A stretch of 60,000 nucleotides of DNA from Symbiodinium natans (taxonomy: Eukaryota > Sar > Dinophyceae > Suessiales > Symbiodiniaceae), in the NCBI GenBank assembly GCA_905221605.1, contig CAJNDS010000835.1, positions 374,001 to 434,000 of the forward strand, read 5' to 3'. The notes below the pieces were generated by a model that saw only the letters and a program-made list of their open reading frames with translations, did not search any database and was not told the origin of the DNA. Positions 9,619 to 20,803 of this stretch are shown here, piece by piece. Position numbers and translations under genes: made by a program. The first letter of the stretch is position 1. The number at the start of each line of letters is the position of its first letter.

Positions 9619-12600
9619 ATGGCGCCCAAGAAGCGGAAATCCGATGATGCGGACAGCTTCCTCAACTGCCCGGTGCGGGGTTGCAAGCAGAGACTCGACC
9701 TGCTTTGGGGGGGTTCTAAACTAGGGTTTAGGGTTAGGGTTTAGGGTTTAGGGTTTAGGGTTTAGGGTTTTATTGATTGGGGGGGGGGGGGGAGGGTTTC
9801 GAGCGCTTGCTGCAGGATGGTCTGGGTTTGGGGAAAGTGCTGAGAAGAAAGAGGACCGGCACCCTGAGGTTGGGGGTTGAGCTGGGCTTCACTGGGCACT
9901 TGGGGGGATGTCCTCCATTTTATTCTAACAGCCTTACATAAATCGTGGGTACTAGAATCCCTATTATACTATTAAGGATAATCCCTATTATACTATTAAG
10001 GAGAATCCCTCTTCTACTATTAAGGATAGTCCCTATTACACTATTAAGGATAATCCCTATTGTACTATTAAGGACTGGTAGTAAAAGGTATAAGCACCCT
10101 CAGAATCCCGGCTGCAGCTTCTTTCGGCGCTCGACCTGGGCCTCCTCCGGCTTGCCGACCTTCGGTGGGGGGCATGTTGATCCACAGCTTAGGGTTTTGG
10201 GGTTTTAGGGTTTTGGGGTTTTAGGGTTTAGGGTTTTTTGGGGTTTTGGGGGTTTGGGGTTTTGGGGTTTTGGGGTTTTGGGGTTTTGGGGTTTTGGGGT
10301 TTTGGGGTTTTGGGGTTTTGGGGTTTTGGGGTTTTGGGGTTTTGGGGTTTTGGGGTTTTGGGGTTTTGGGGTTTTGGGGTTTTGGGGTTTTGGGGTGTTG
10401 GGGTGTTGGGGTGTTGGGGTTTTGGGGTTTTGGGGTTTAGGGTTGGGGTCGTTGTACCGTAGGCTGTATCAGAAGAACAAGGAACCGGATCTGCCCACTA
10501 TTGCAATTCCTACTAAGGACTGTTCGGAAAAGGGGAGAACAGCCCACCTTTCAATTCCCAAGCCCTGAAGCCTCACTAGGTGCCCTAGATGACACCTTCA
10601 AGAGCTCTCGTGTTTGTTTAGTTTATTAAATTCTTCGCGATTATGAATATTATTATTGTTGTTGTTTTTTGTTGTTTTTTATGATTGCTTAGTAGTATGT
10701 TTTTATGCTTCTAAGGCACATCGCTCGCGCCAGCCTGGAAGCTCACATCCTCACCAAGCACTCCAAGTCGCAGGTGCCTCCGCAAAGAGACCCAAAACTG
10801 CCGCCTGCGCTTTTGAGGTTCAGTGTTGGGGATGTTCCACCTTTGTGCTAACAGTCCTTAATAGGGATATTATAGTAGCCCCCCTAGTATGATACCTATT
10901 AAGGACTGTTGGTATAGGGAGGAGAACATCCCAAGTTCAGGGTTTTAAGGTTTTGGTTACCTGGCAGAGGCGGCAGCAGGCCGGAAGCAAAAAGTTTTCC
11001 ACAGCACGCTAAAAAGGCTCCCCGTGAATCATTTCAGCAAGTTCAAGTCATTCTCGCTGCCGTAGCGAGCTTGTTTTGGAGCTTTGGTTGACGCGCATTC
11101 GGAGGTTGCTCTAGCTGAAGGCGGGGTTGTCTTCGTCCCATGCCAGATGCAAACAAAAATGTTTTTACAGGTCTAGGGTCAAACTGGCCTCGGTGCGCCA
11201 TGTTCAGGGCAGAAGATGGGTTTATTGTGAATCCTTGTAGATCGTCTGCTAGATGGCATAGGGATTTTGTCCGTTGTTCCTAGCTAGATTTTTCTCCTCG
11301 CAAGAACGCCCGCCGTACGTCACGTGTGCCGCCAGCAGTGGGGCCTGAAATGCTGCGTTGGTTCACAGTCACAGGCACGGGGTGCACGTGCCGTCGTTCA
11401 GGGATGAATGGCATGAGCGTCGCATGGGGACCAGCATCTGATGTGACTCTGAAGCATCCTTCGACATGACCCACGCAGAGCAGGCTGCCAAAGACCTCAG
11501 GGAGAAGCACGCCAGTTTGGCTAGCGATGCAAAGGCACCGCCCCCGCGCGACATCGCAGGCCGCGATGTTGAGGATGAAAGGTTGCGGTGGGTCTGTCGG
11601 GGTTTTCTAGAGGGTTTGGATTCGGTTCAGGGTTTGCACGCTCAGTCCTGGAGGGTTGTTTAGAGCCTTGGCCTCAGCCTCAAAACCTCAATCCGCACCT
11701 TTGGCCCCCAACCACAACCTTGGGACATCTTGGGTTAAGACTGAAGACATGCTAACGCCTTAATAAGGCAGAATTACCTTATGGTCCTTGATCCACATCC
11801 CAACATCTCTGGCAGCAAAGGTGAGATGTCCCTGTTGTCATCAGCGCCAGTGCCGCCAAAGAAGAATGGGGAGGCCACGAGTTCGAGGGTTGAGGGTTTG
11901 CGGCTCAAAGAGGGCGAAGGGAGAGACAAAGAGGAAGGCGAAGAAGAGCCACAACGCTAGTGGATGGGGTACCTGAACTAGACCTCGCCCGCAACGCGCT
12001 GCAGAAACCCCTCCAAGAAGTAACCGCCCTCCGAACCCAAACGTCCCCTCCCCCTCCACAACAGTTTTCTGCCCGGCAGGCGACAGGCCCACCAGCTTTC
12101 TCGGCACCGTGGAGGTTCCTCGCAATCGCAATGCCTCTAGCATCGAGGTGTTGTGGCAGTCTGGTAACCTGGTAGGGTTTAGAGGGGGGAGGTGTTTCAG
12201 GCGAGGCCTTTAAAGCCCTGGTTCAAAAAAAGGTGCTTAGGGGGTAGGGTTTGGGGGGGGGGGGGGGGGGGGGGGAGGAGGTTCTGGTTTGAGGCTTGGG
12301 CCAAGAAGGGCCGCACCTTCGGTTGCAACGCTTCTTATCTGGGCCTTGAGTCTGGAGGGCTTGCGGGGCGCAGGCTTGGGGCTTAGGATTTTCTAGGTGG
12401 TTTTTGAGTGTGGACAGTTATTCCTATGGCTAGATGACCAGATTCCAGTAGAGACCTGCAGAGGAGGCCCATGTGTGAGGCTAGGCTAGGGCCCCCTAAG
12501 CCCTGCAGTTAGGTTCAGTTCCCTGCCATGTGGACGTTACAGTTCAGCTAGGCGGGCTGCGAAAAAAGACCCCGAACCTCATCAGGATCGAGGTCTTCGA

Positions 12601-15421
12601 TTTGACCGACGGCAGCCTGGCGGGCACCTTCGTTCGTGAGGCCCCGCTTTCCGCCCTATCCCAGGTTCCCAGTAAGGGACATTCCTTAGATCAAAGGAGG
12701 AGCTCGATTGTGACACTTGTGTGACTATATTTCTTGCTGAGGGAGTATTGCAATCTCTGAGTAGATCAAAGAGTCGGGTCCTGGTGTTACGTTGAGAATC
12801 TGGGATGGGCCGATTACCGAGACCCCACCCGATACCTTCAACTGTCAGAGACACCCAGAAGCCCCCTCCCTTCCGGAGGCCATGACCGTGGAGGGAAAGC
12901 CGGCTTACAAGACCGACAGCTGCCCGGCCCTTCTTTCCGGTTTGTGCCCCTCCGCAGTTGCTCTGGGGAGCTTGAATGGCGGGTGGCAAAAAGAACCCCA
13001 AACCCTGAATTCGTCCAGCACCTGGAGAGCCGCGCAGCAAAGCCCTAAACCACAAATACCCAAACCCCTAGGCCCTGAACCCCCCCGGCCCCCGCACAAA
13101 ACAACCCTAAAATCCGAAGTCCCTGAACACTGAGGCGGCCGGCGCATCCGCTGGAAGCAGCTGCGAAGCGGGGGCTGCTGGCAGCTGTTGTCTGCAACAG
13201 GTGGGGGGGGGGCGGGAGAGACGACCATTTCGGATTCCCTAACAACCCCAAACCCGAGGCAAGCTAGAAAGCCATCTGGTTTAGGGTTTGGGGTTTAGGG
13301 TTTAGGGTTTCCTTTACAGCAATCTTCCCAAACCATCCTGAACCCTATCCCATGTCCTGCGATGAGGCTGAGTCTTCTCGGAGCCAGTTGGGGATTTCGC
13401 TTGGCTTCTTGTTGGGGTGCGTGAAGTGCTGGCTCCACGAAAGCCTTTTTTGAAGAGTGAGCTACGGCAGGCGCCTCCATTATTCCCGGGTTTTCGAGAG
13501 AAGTGGAGAGAGCAGGGGCGAAATCGTTACAACCATAATAGAATCCTTACCGTACGTAATCGTAGCATACAATACCCAAAGTACCCACTCTCGTGAAATA
13601 GGCCCCCAAGCCCTAGACCCTGACCCCCTAAAACCCGAAAGATAGGTTCCGATAACTAGGGAGGTGCGATGCACCCAGCCTATCAAACCCTAAACCCTAA
13701 ACCCTAAAACCCTCTAAACCCTAAAAGGGCAAAAACGCCCAAACGCTGGCCTTCACAAAGACCTAAGCGGCCATTTGGGGGTTCTTGCTTCGGGTTTTAG
13801 GGTTTAGGGCTCCAGGTGTAAAGGAATGGTGTTTTTGAGAAACAAGTCATTGGAGAAATTCCTGGGGCTGTGGGTGTCTGTTTCTAGCTGACTCTCTAGG
13901 AACCCCCTGCCAAACTCAAACCGATGAGAAAATCCAAGCTCGCCAATGAAGCGAAGAACCTGGCTGACCAGCCAGAGCCTACATCGTACCCCTTGCTAGC
14001 CCTGCCTTGTTTCTTAGGGCTTATACTGAGGTAGCGCAGGAAATGCACTTATTCCAGTTCCTCAGGATGCTCCGTTAAGATCCCGTATACGCCGAACTGA
14101 ATGCCCGGCTGTCAGGCAAGCTTGATGCTTTCTCGGATGTTGACACCCTGACTCCGGCGGAGGAGAGCGCGATGGTCCCAAAATGTCGGCATTCGCAGGT
14201 TCCTGAAACAAGGTCCCTTCATGAGCGAGCATCGCCCACCCGCCACCCACCCCCCCACGCGCCGCCACCGCAACCCCACCCCCTGCCCCCACCCCTAACC
14301 CCCAACCCTCCCCCACGCACCGCCAGAGATTCTCTGAGACATTGGGGTCAATGCGCCGAGATTCAGATTCTGCGGAATTCCATAGGCGGGATTGTTTGCA
14401 GGCTCTGCGGGGTTCGCTGCGGAGGTGGGCGCTCCGACACTCTGACGTATCCACTCCAGTTGAATGGACCCTAAAAGCCGCAAGTAAAAGGGATCCTGTG
14501 CACTGCCGGGCCCAAGCTCACAACCTTGGGCTGTGAGGCGTACAGGGACTACATGAAGGCTAGAGGCCACATTCAGAACACGGAAGGCGCGTTCACCAAG
14601 GGAAGGCGAATTCAACAAACATGGTGGCAAACTCTTGTCCGCCACTAATTAAGCCAGAAGTGATCAGCCGCGTGACTGGAATGTCACGGCCAAAGACGTA
14701 TCACTGTCCGACCCCAGCAGCAAATTCAACTTTAGCAAAATCCACATTCAGCAAGCGCACTCCTGCCCGACCTTCGTATGTGACTGAGGCTGTCCTGTGG
14801 ACCATTGTCTGTCGTTCCAATGGAGCTGTCTTGCTTCAGAATCAACGTCGGAACCAGAGTTGCAAGACCAATTCCTGCATACTGACGACACCAGCGCCCC
14901 AAGATACTAACCAATACTCTCGCCAGCCCAGGGCCCCCTCCCCCTAAACCCTAAACCCTAAACCCTTGTAACCCTAAACCCTAAACCCCAATCCCTTTTC
15001 AGGACATGCCATGGAAGAACTCGCAGAAGGAGGCTTCGAACCATGAGTTCCGCAGGGGATTCGGAAGTTGGGATGAGTGGCTTAAAGGATTTTTTGGGGC
15101 TTAGGATATTTAGGTGCAGCAACTTGGGGTTGAGCACCTGTGAGAGAGAGAGAGAGAGGACGACCCCCTCGGGGGTTATGTGCTGTGGAAGGAAGGAAGG
15201 AAGAGAGAGAGAGCCATTTTGGCTCAAGTCGGAACCCACCCCCGGCTTGAGCCAGTGGACAGCTGTTTTCAGTATCAAGGGCACTCAAATAAAGGTGAGC
15301 CGAGCGGGGGAGCTGCAATAGTGGGGGTACATCCGTTCTGTCACTGGGGCCTGGCTATGTGATTGGTTTAGGCACCCAGCTCCTGCCTGTGAAGCGATCC
15401 GTGCCCAAAACATACGCAGAA
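9619..15421 (+). CDS. 11-exon gene with basic N-terminus and C2H2-like finger
   Basis: Exons joined in phase: 9619-9689, 10716-10773, 11481-11534, 11772-11895, 12080-12171, 12509-12664, 12879-12939, 13135-13200, 14080-14174, 14517-14601, 15372-15421 (about 304 residues, 3' end open at a GTAAGG donor). The ATG at 9619 begins MAPKKRKSDD, which contains a classical monopartite nuclear-localisation-like cluster, followed by C17-x4-C22-x11-H34-x4-H39 (CPVRGC ... AHILTKH), a C2H2-like zinc finger one residue tighter than usual. The rest is unrecognised: a beta-rich stretch (SFLGTVEVP, LIRIEVFDLTDGSLAGTF) and a helical C-part (YAELNARLSGKLDAFSDVD, AYRDYMKARGHIQNTEGAF). A nuclear nucleic-acid-binding role is an inference. 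The upstream AG three bases before the ATG could be a trans-splice acceptor. Weakest joins: exon 1 to 2 and 13200 to 14080. Confidence 0.55.
9720..9771 (+). repeat. TTTAGGG array in intron 1 of the C2H2-like gene
   Basis: Seven units, one shortened to TTAGGG, starting about 30 bp after the predicted GA donor at 9690. Confidence 0.85.
9928..10085 (+). mobile_element. TIR element copy B with internal 24-bp tandem repeat
   Basis: It has the CTAACAG left block and an ATTAAGGACTGG right block of the GGGATGTTCC family. The centre is expanded into five copies of a 24-bp unit of the form AATCCCTATTATACTATTAA plus GGAT. It lies in intron 1 of the C2H2-like gene. The open frame that reads IPIILLRIIP repeats here is a by-product. 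Confidence 0.5.
10238..10438 (+). repeat. TTTTGGGG array
   Basis: About 24 tandem eight-base TTTTGGGG units, with three TGTTGGGG variants near the right end, flanked by TTTAGGG-type units. TTTTGGGG is the telomere repeat of some ciliates; here it sits inside an intron. All three + frames read as GFWGFGVLGF repeats and are not genes. Confidence 0.9.
10825..10935 (+). mobile_element. TIR element copy C (best preserved)
   Basis: The left arm TTGGGGATGTTCC...GCTAACAGTCCTTAATAGG pairs with the right arm CCTATTAAGGACTGTTGG...GGAGAACATCCCAAG, an imperfect terminal inverted repeat of about 45 bp that makes the whole 111-bp element a foldback. It lies 51 bp after the GT donor at 10774. It has no coding capacity. 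Confidence 0.65.
13281..13712 (+). repeat. two telomere-type arrays facing each other inside one intron
   Basis: TTTAGGG units at 13281-13312 and CCCTAAA units at 13685-13712 lie in opposite orientation within the intron 13201-14079. Between them is a long open + frame (13372 to about 13570) without a recognised domain; it could hide an exon. Confidence 0.6.
14943..14990 (+). repeat. CCCTAAA array
   Basis: Two short CCCTAAA blocks separated by CCTTGTAA, in the intron 14602-15371. Confidence 0.8.
15213..15228 (+). other. relic of the dinoflagellate spliced leader
   Basis: The 16 bases GCCATTTTGGCTCAAG match the 3' two thirds of the conserved 22-nt dinoflagellate spliced leader. They follow a GGAA/GAGA microsatellite and are followed by TCGGAACC, not by a GT donor, so this is not an SL RNA gene. 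A short complementary block CTTGAGCC occurs 17 bp downstream. Relic leaders mark reverse-transcribed mRNA inserted into the genome. Confidence 0.55.
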
Positions 15422-17340
15422 GTAAGGGGTGAGATTTACTGAGTTGGGGGCGCTATTTCGGGGGTGCTCAGGCTTGCAAGTCGTTGCCAGGACACGCAGC
15501 GGGTATGTTGCAAGGTTGCCACTTTAGCTGTTAGACTGGAGAAGCTGTAGCCCGGTCATGGCCGCTCCTTCAAGACAGGTGGCGGGCAGCGACAGGGAGG
15601 GCACGTTCTTGGCGGAGTGTCGTGTACGGGCGCGCCCTAAAGTCCCAGCCCACCTTAACTCCCGCTAACGCGGGGGTGAAGGGGGTTGGGGGCGGCGGGG
15701 TTTGCGTAGCCGGCCCACTCCCGGGAACAAGGATGCCATCTTACTCCCGGTAGAGGACAGCTCAATTAGGGGTGGGCCCCTGAGTCAGGGCAGAGACCAG
15801 GGGGGTGCACGCTACCAGAAAGCCAACCAGAGGTGTGCCACCTGCGTGCAACAGATATGTGGGGGCCGTTAATTCAAGCACGTTTTTGTCTGCCACAGAG
15901 CTTTTCATCAAGCAGATTGGGACACTCACTCTTCACTCAGAAGGCTTACAGCAGCGCAGAACTCATTGGGGGGGCTGGCCCTCCGCAACCAGACGCCTAA
16001 TCAAACCGAAGAGACCAGTTTTCGCCAGCCGAGCCAGTGAGGGTCATGACAAAAACAAGCCAAGCAGGCGCGGAAAGTGCTGCCAGAAAGATGAGGGGGT
16101 ACGACGTGCCGGATGGGCACGCCCATGGGGCCCGGCACCCTACAACTACCCGGAGCCCCGCTGAGAAATGGGGGACGAGAACGAGCCACCGGGGCTGCGC
16201 TGGAGTGGGGGCTACGACGACGGCAAGAAGAACTGAGCCACGAGGAAGCGTGAGCATGCGGGGCTTGATTAAGAGTGAGGGACTAGGTCGTGGGGGGCTG
16301 ACACGTTGTTGAGAGAGATATGCATTAATCCAGCCCCGCACCGAGCGGCGAATCGGAGTCAACTAGGGGGCTGCTTAGTGCAGGGTCTTGCCATCTCCTA
16401 GGGGCATTGTTGCGTTCGGTCAGGAACTCCGAGTCGGTAGGCCAGCGTAGGGTCAGAACTGGGGGCCGTAGCACAGAGCAAGTTGGACACACGTGAGGGG
16501 CGTAGTGTATGGGGGTAGCACCTTTGTTTTGGGGGCAAAACAGTCCAACTTAGTGCAGCCCGGAAGAGTAAAGTCTCACACTTGGCCCGTAGCACAGAGC
16601 AGGTTGGACACACGTGAGGGGCGTAGTGTGTGGGGGTAGTAGCTAGCTGTTGGGGTAGCGAGGGTCCTGATGGTCCTGCGACGGGTCGACGAGGCCGAGT
16701 TTCACGGCAGACAGGGTGTGCAGAGACACAACAGTATGTGGGGGTATGTAGGGGGGCTTCTTACAGGGGCTGACCATAGGGGGGCAGGGAACGGAATCTC
16801 TCACACCATCGTCGCCCACCGAACCTTCGAACCACCCCGATCCGGGGCGGGCGATGACGCCCGGGGGCTCCGGCCCTCACGCCCTCCGAAAGAAAGAAAG
16901 AAAGAGGGGGGGCCGGTTTTGGGATTTAGGGTTTAGGGTTATGTTTCCTCCGCAACCATCCAGAACCCCCCCCCCCCCCCCGCCACCAAAAACCCCCAAA
17001 AGCTCTTGAGCCCGGCAGGTCTTGGCGTCTCTCCACTGTCGGGCGGCGCCTGCCCAGCGTTTGCGATACCAGGCGACGGCTCCTTCTAATGTATGGGATT
17101 CTGTGTAGGCCCCCATGGGATATTCAAGGATGTCGTAAGGACGGTGTTTTTTTTTTGCCTTTTGCTATCGATTAGCTTCAAGAGAAGATCGAAAACAACA
17201 GCTATGAGTATAAATATACAAACTTTAAAACATGAAACTACACAATGTTTTGCTTCGAGCATCCTTCCGTAAGCGCTCGGGCGCGGCCAGATATGGCGGT
17301 CTAAGGTCAAACTCAGGGTGGCACTTCGAACATCCCCACC
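15422..17340. other. repeat-rich spacer after the C2H2-like gene
   Basis: No convincing exon was found. A direct duplication of about 40-55 bp (GTAGCACAGAGCAGGTTGGA and following) occurs at 16466-16518 and 16586-16641. A dispersed repeat lies at about 16690-16905. Poly-C/poly-G runs occur at 16968-16982. The many open frames on both strands are GC-rich and domain-free. Confidence 0.4.
16690..16905 (+). repeat. dispersed repeat R1, copy 1, ending in (GAAA)n
   Basis: It shares long blocks with 42277-42515, including GGGGCGGGCGATGACGCCCG, CACGCCCTCCGAAAGAAAGA and TCACGGCAGAC. Both copies end in a GAAA tract. A non-autonomous retroposon with an A-rich tail is one explanation. Confidence 0.55.
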
Positions 17341-17344
17341 CTCT

Positions 17345-17625
17345 CTTGGTAGAGATACTCGGGGGTTGGGCCTCCAGGGAGACTCTGGGGCTGGGCACTC
17401 GAAGACACTCTGGGGTTGGGCACTCCAGGGAGACTCTGGGGTTGAGACTCGGCTGGGCACTCCTGTATCCGGGGACACTCTGGGGTTGGGCACTTCAGAG
17501 AGACTCGGCTGGGAACTCCGGACTCCGGGAACAGGGCACTCCAGGGAGACTCTCTGGGGCTGGGCACACTCTAGTGTTGGGCACTCCAGGGATACTTTGG
17601 GGTTGGGCACTCCAGGGATGAGCGA
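17345..17625 (+). repeat. 26-bp minisatellite
   Basis: About ten imperfect units based on GGGACACTCTGGGGTTGGGC and ACTCCAGGGAGACTCTGG words. Both strands stay open across it, giving artefactual Pro/Ser/Gly-rich frames. Confidence 0.8.
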
Positions 17626-18020
17626 GGAGTAGACCGGGCGGGGAGAAGAGTTCCGGGCGAGGAGAAGAGTTGAGTTTAAAATCTAGCAACCCCACACCGA
17701 GGGTGTGGAATAAATAAATAAATAAGTAAATACATATATATAGAATGTATATACACTTTTTGTTTGCTTTTATAGAGTTAAAAAAAGGGCCCAGCTCTGT
17801 GCGGGAGCTGTGCAAGGATCAGGCGGTGTAAGGTGTTAAAACAGAGTGTAGCGCAGTGTAGCCCCCCACCCTAACCTTGCAAAACTGCACGTGCTCCTCG
17901 ACCTGAATCTCGAAACCCGCACAGTCTGCCAACAAACCTCCTTCAATCATCTTAGACACCGAGCTCCAGCTTCTGCAACTGCAACTCCAAGATTCTCATG
18001 GATGGACGGCAGTGGCCGGG

Positions 18021-19520
18021 CCAGCACCAGCTGATGCTCATGATGCTCGGGGGTTTGGGTCTGAAAGCTCGGGCCAGCACCAGCTGATGCTCATGATGCT
18101 CGGGGGTTTGGGATTGAAAGCCCGGGCCAGCGCCAGCTGATGCTCATGATGCTTGGGGGTTTGGGTCTGAAAGCCCGGGCAAGCGCCAGCTGAAGCTCAT
18201 GATGCTCGAGGGTTTGGGTCTGAAAGCCCGGGCCAGCACCAGCTGATGCTCATGATGCTCGGGGGTTTGGGATTGAAAGCCCGGGCCAGCTCCAGCTGAT
18301 GCTCATAATGCTTTGGGGTTTGGGCCTGAAAGCCCGAGCAAGCGCCAGCTGAAGCTCATGATGCTCGAGGGTTTGGGTCTGAAAGCCCGGGCCAGCACCA
18401 GCTGATGCTCATGATGCTCGGGGGTTTGGGATTGAAAGCCCGGGCCAGCTCCAGCTGATGCTCATGATGCTTGGGGATTTGGGTCTGAAAGCCCGGGCCA
18501 GCGCCAGCTGATGCTCATGATGCTCGGGGGTTTGGGTCTGAAAGCTCGGGCCAGCACCAGCTGATGCTCATGATGCTCGGGGGTTTGGGATTGAAAGCCC
18601 GGGCCAGCGCCAGCTGATGCTCAATGCTTGGGGGTTTGGGTCTGAAAGCCCGGGCAAGCGCCAGCTGAAGCTCATGATGCTCGAGGGTTTGGGTCTGAAA
18701 GCCCGGGCCAGCACCAGCTGATGCTCATGATGCTCGGGGGTTTGGGATTGAAAGCCCGGGCCAGCTCCAGCTGATGCTCATGATGCTTTGGGGTTTGGGC
18801 CTGAAAGCCCGGGCAAGCGCCAGCTGATGCTCATGATGCTCGGAGGTTTGGGTCTGAAAGCCCGGGCCAGCACCAGCTGATGCGGGCCAGCACCAGCTGA
18901 TGCGGGCCAGCTCCAGCTGATGCTCATGATGCTTGGGGGTTTGGGTCTGAAAGCCCGGGCAAGCGCCAGCTGATGCTCATGATGCTCGGAGGTTTGGGTC
19001 TGAAAGCCCGGGCAAGCGCCAGCTGATGCTCATGATGCTCGGGGGTTTGGGTCTGAAAGCCCGAGCAAGCTCCAGCTGATGCTCATGATGCTTGGGGGTT
19101 TGGGTCTGAAAGCCCGAGCAAGCGCCAGCTGAAGCTCATGATGCTCGGGGGTTTGGGTCTGAAAGCCCAAGCAAGCGCCAGCTGATGCTCATGATGCTTG
19201 GGGGTTTGGGTCTGAAAGCCCGGGCCAGCGCCAGCTGATGCTCATGATGCTCGGGGTTTAGGTCTGAAAGCCCGGGCCAGCACCAGCTGATGCTCATGAT
19301 GCTCGGGGGTTTGGGTCTGAAAGCCCGGGCCAGCACCAGCTGATGCTCATGATGCTCGGGGGTTTGGCTTTGAAAGCCCGGGCCAGCTCCGGCTGAGGCT
19401 CATGATGCTGGGGGGTTTGGGTCTGCGCACCAGCTGAAGCTCATGATGCTCAGGGGTTTTTGGCCAGCTCCAGCTGATGCTCATGATGCTTGGGGGTTTG
19501 GGGCTGAAAGCCTGGGTCAG
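18021..19520 (+). repeat. 53-bp minisatellite, about 28 copies
   Basis: Unit includes CCAGCACCAGCTGATGCTCA followed by TGATGCTCGGGGGTTTGGGT and CTGAAAGCCCGGG. Spacing of successive CCAGCACCAG words is 53 bp. Recurrent variants (GCTTGGGG, CTCGAGGG, AAGCGCC) appear in a higher-order order, indicating block duplication. Partial units occur near 18880-18905 and at the right end. Confidence 0.9.
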
Positions 19521-20583
19521 CTGGTTTGGATTAAGAGTTAGGAAGATGGCAATGTACGGCAGTCACTGAGAGGGAAGCAGCCACCCCTCAAACACATGCA
19601 CTTAGACAGCAGTGCACCTTGCACACGAGTCTATTCGTAAATCAAGCGAAAGCACCTAGGTCGCCACCTTGCCACTTTGCAAATGCGCGTGCAAGTGTGC
19701 TTCAAAGCATACGAATCTTGTTGAAACCCACCGTGCGAGCATTGTGTTTGCAAATGGGGGGGGGGGGGGTCCTCCCAACCCCCCGGCCGTGCAGGCCCCC
19801 CCCCCCAACCCCCCCCTGTCTTTGTTTTTTAAAGCCGTGCAAACGTGCTTCAAGGCGTATGAGTCTTGTTGAAACCCATCGTGCGTGCATTGTATTTGCA
19901 AATGTTTGGGGCTGGGTTTAGGGCTGGAGTATGCCGGGTAGTCAACGCTGCGGCAAAGCAGAACAGGCTACCATGTCGACAGATAGGGTTGTTCAAATCG
20001 CCGCCAAAAACCATTCAGCCCTAAACTTAGTGGACCCTTCCCCCACGTGGGACTGGAGGGAGGGTGTCCCAAACCGGCGGAGGAGAAAATAATCCCGCCA
20101 CACGTTTTAATGAAAAGCATCCCGCCACACCTTTACACACGCCTCCGGCGGAACATTTTTTTCGCGGTAATCTGCACGCAAAAAACACCGCCACACCTTG
20201 AAAAACTAATTCGGCCACACCTTTAAGAAGAAGGTGTGGCGCCACACCTTAACAAAGAAACTCCTTCGCCCGAAGGGCTTCGGCTAGGCGGGACTTCTCC
20301 TGCCTAGGTCCGCCGCAGGGAGGTCGGGAATGGGATTCCCTGAGATATCTCCCTGAAAAGGCTGAGGGACCAAAACCTTGGTTTTAAATCCCTAAGCGGC
20401 TTCTTCTTCTGCTGCTACTTCTACTTCTACTTCTGTGTGCATTACTTCCACTACACGTACTCCCATTGCAATGACCACGTGCGAAGCTGATGCAGCGGCA
20501 TAACCACCTGTACCTGTGCGTGATCACTGCGACTGCGATCTACTGGCCACCAGCTAGTCAGCTAGCTGTACCAACTCAGTTGG

Positions 20584-20619
<36 letters not shown>

Positions 20620-20803
20620 GCCTTGCTACCAGCACCACGAGCACTACTGACTGACTATATGCTGAGCTTGCTACGACTACCATGCTACGAGCTGAGTGCA
20701 GGTAAACCATTTCAGGTCTCATTTGGATCCCTCAACCGACAGTTAGGCACCGTTGCCTGTCAGCCTGAAGCAGAATTCCTTAGCGTAGATAGCGGCCATT
20801 GGC
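19521..20803. other. spacer upstream of the FNIP gene
   Basis: A block of about 70 bp (GTGCTTCAAGGC..TGAGTCTTGTTGAAACCCA) is repeated at 19690-19765 and 19842-19910 around poly-G/poly-C runs. From 20095 to 20255 the word CGCCACACCTTT recurs five or six times in both orientations. R2 copy 1 follows at 20275-20365, then (CTT)n/(CTA)n at 20401-20433 and a (CTG)10 run at 20587-20617. A candidate trans-splice acceptor is ACCATTTCAG ending at 20715. Confidence 0.45.
20275..20365 (+). repeat. dispersed repeat R2, copy 1
   Basis: It shares TGCCTAGGT, GCCG(C/T)AGGGAGGTCGGGAATG and TTCCCTGA with 24147-24245 in the same order. Confidence 0.45.

Noticed and set aside
10238-10568. Three overlapping + frames reading GFWGFGVLGF repeats
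   Set aside because: They are produced by the TTTTGGGG array in every frame; there is no unique coding sequence.
13939-13990. Extra exon reading KLANEAKNLADQPEP
   Set aside because: It does not fit the phase between 13200 and 14080, while direct joining of those two exons does.
15006-15092. Extra exon reading DMPWKNSQKEASNHEFRRGF
   Set aside because: It looks protein-like, but the exons 14517-14601 and 15372-15421 already join in phase without it, and all three frames are open there.
18021-19520. Regularly spaced repeats as a CRISPR array
   Set aside because: Units are directly tandem, 53 bp throughout, with no unique spacers and no cas genes; the genome is eukaryotic.
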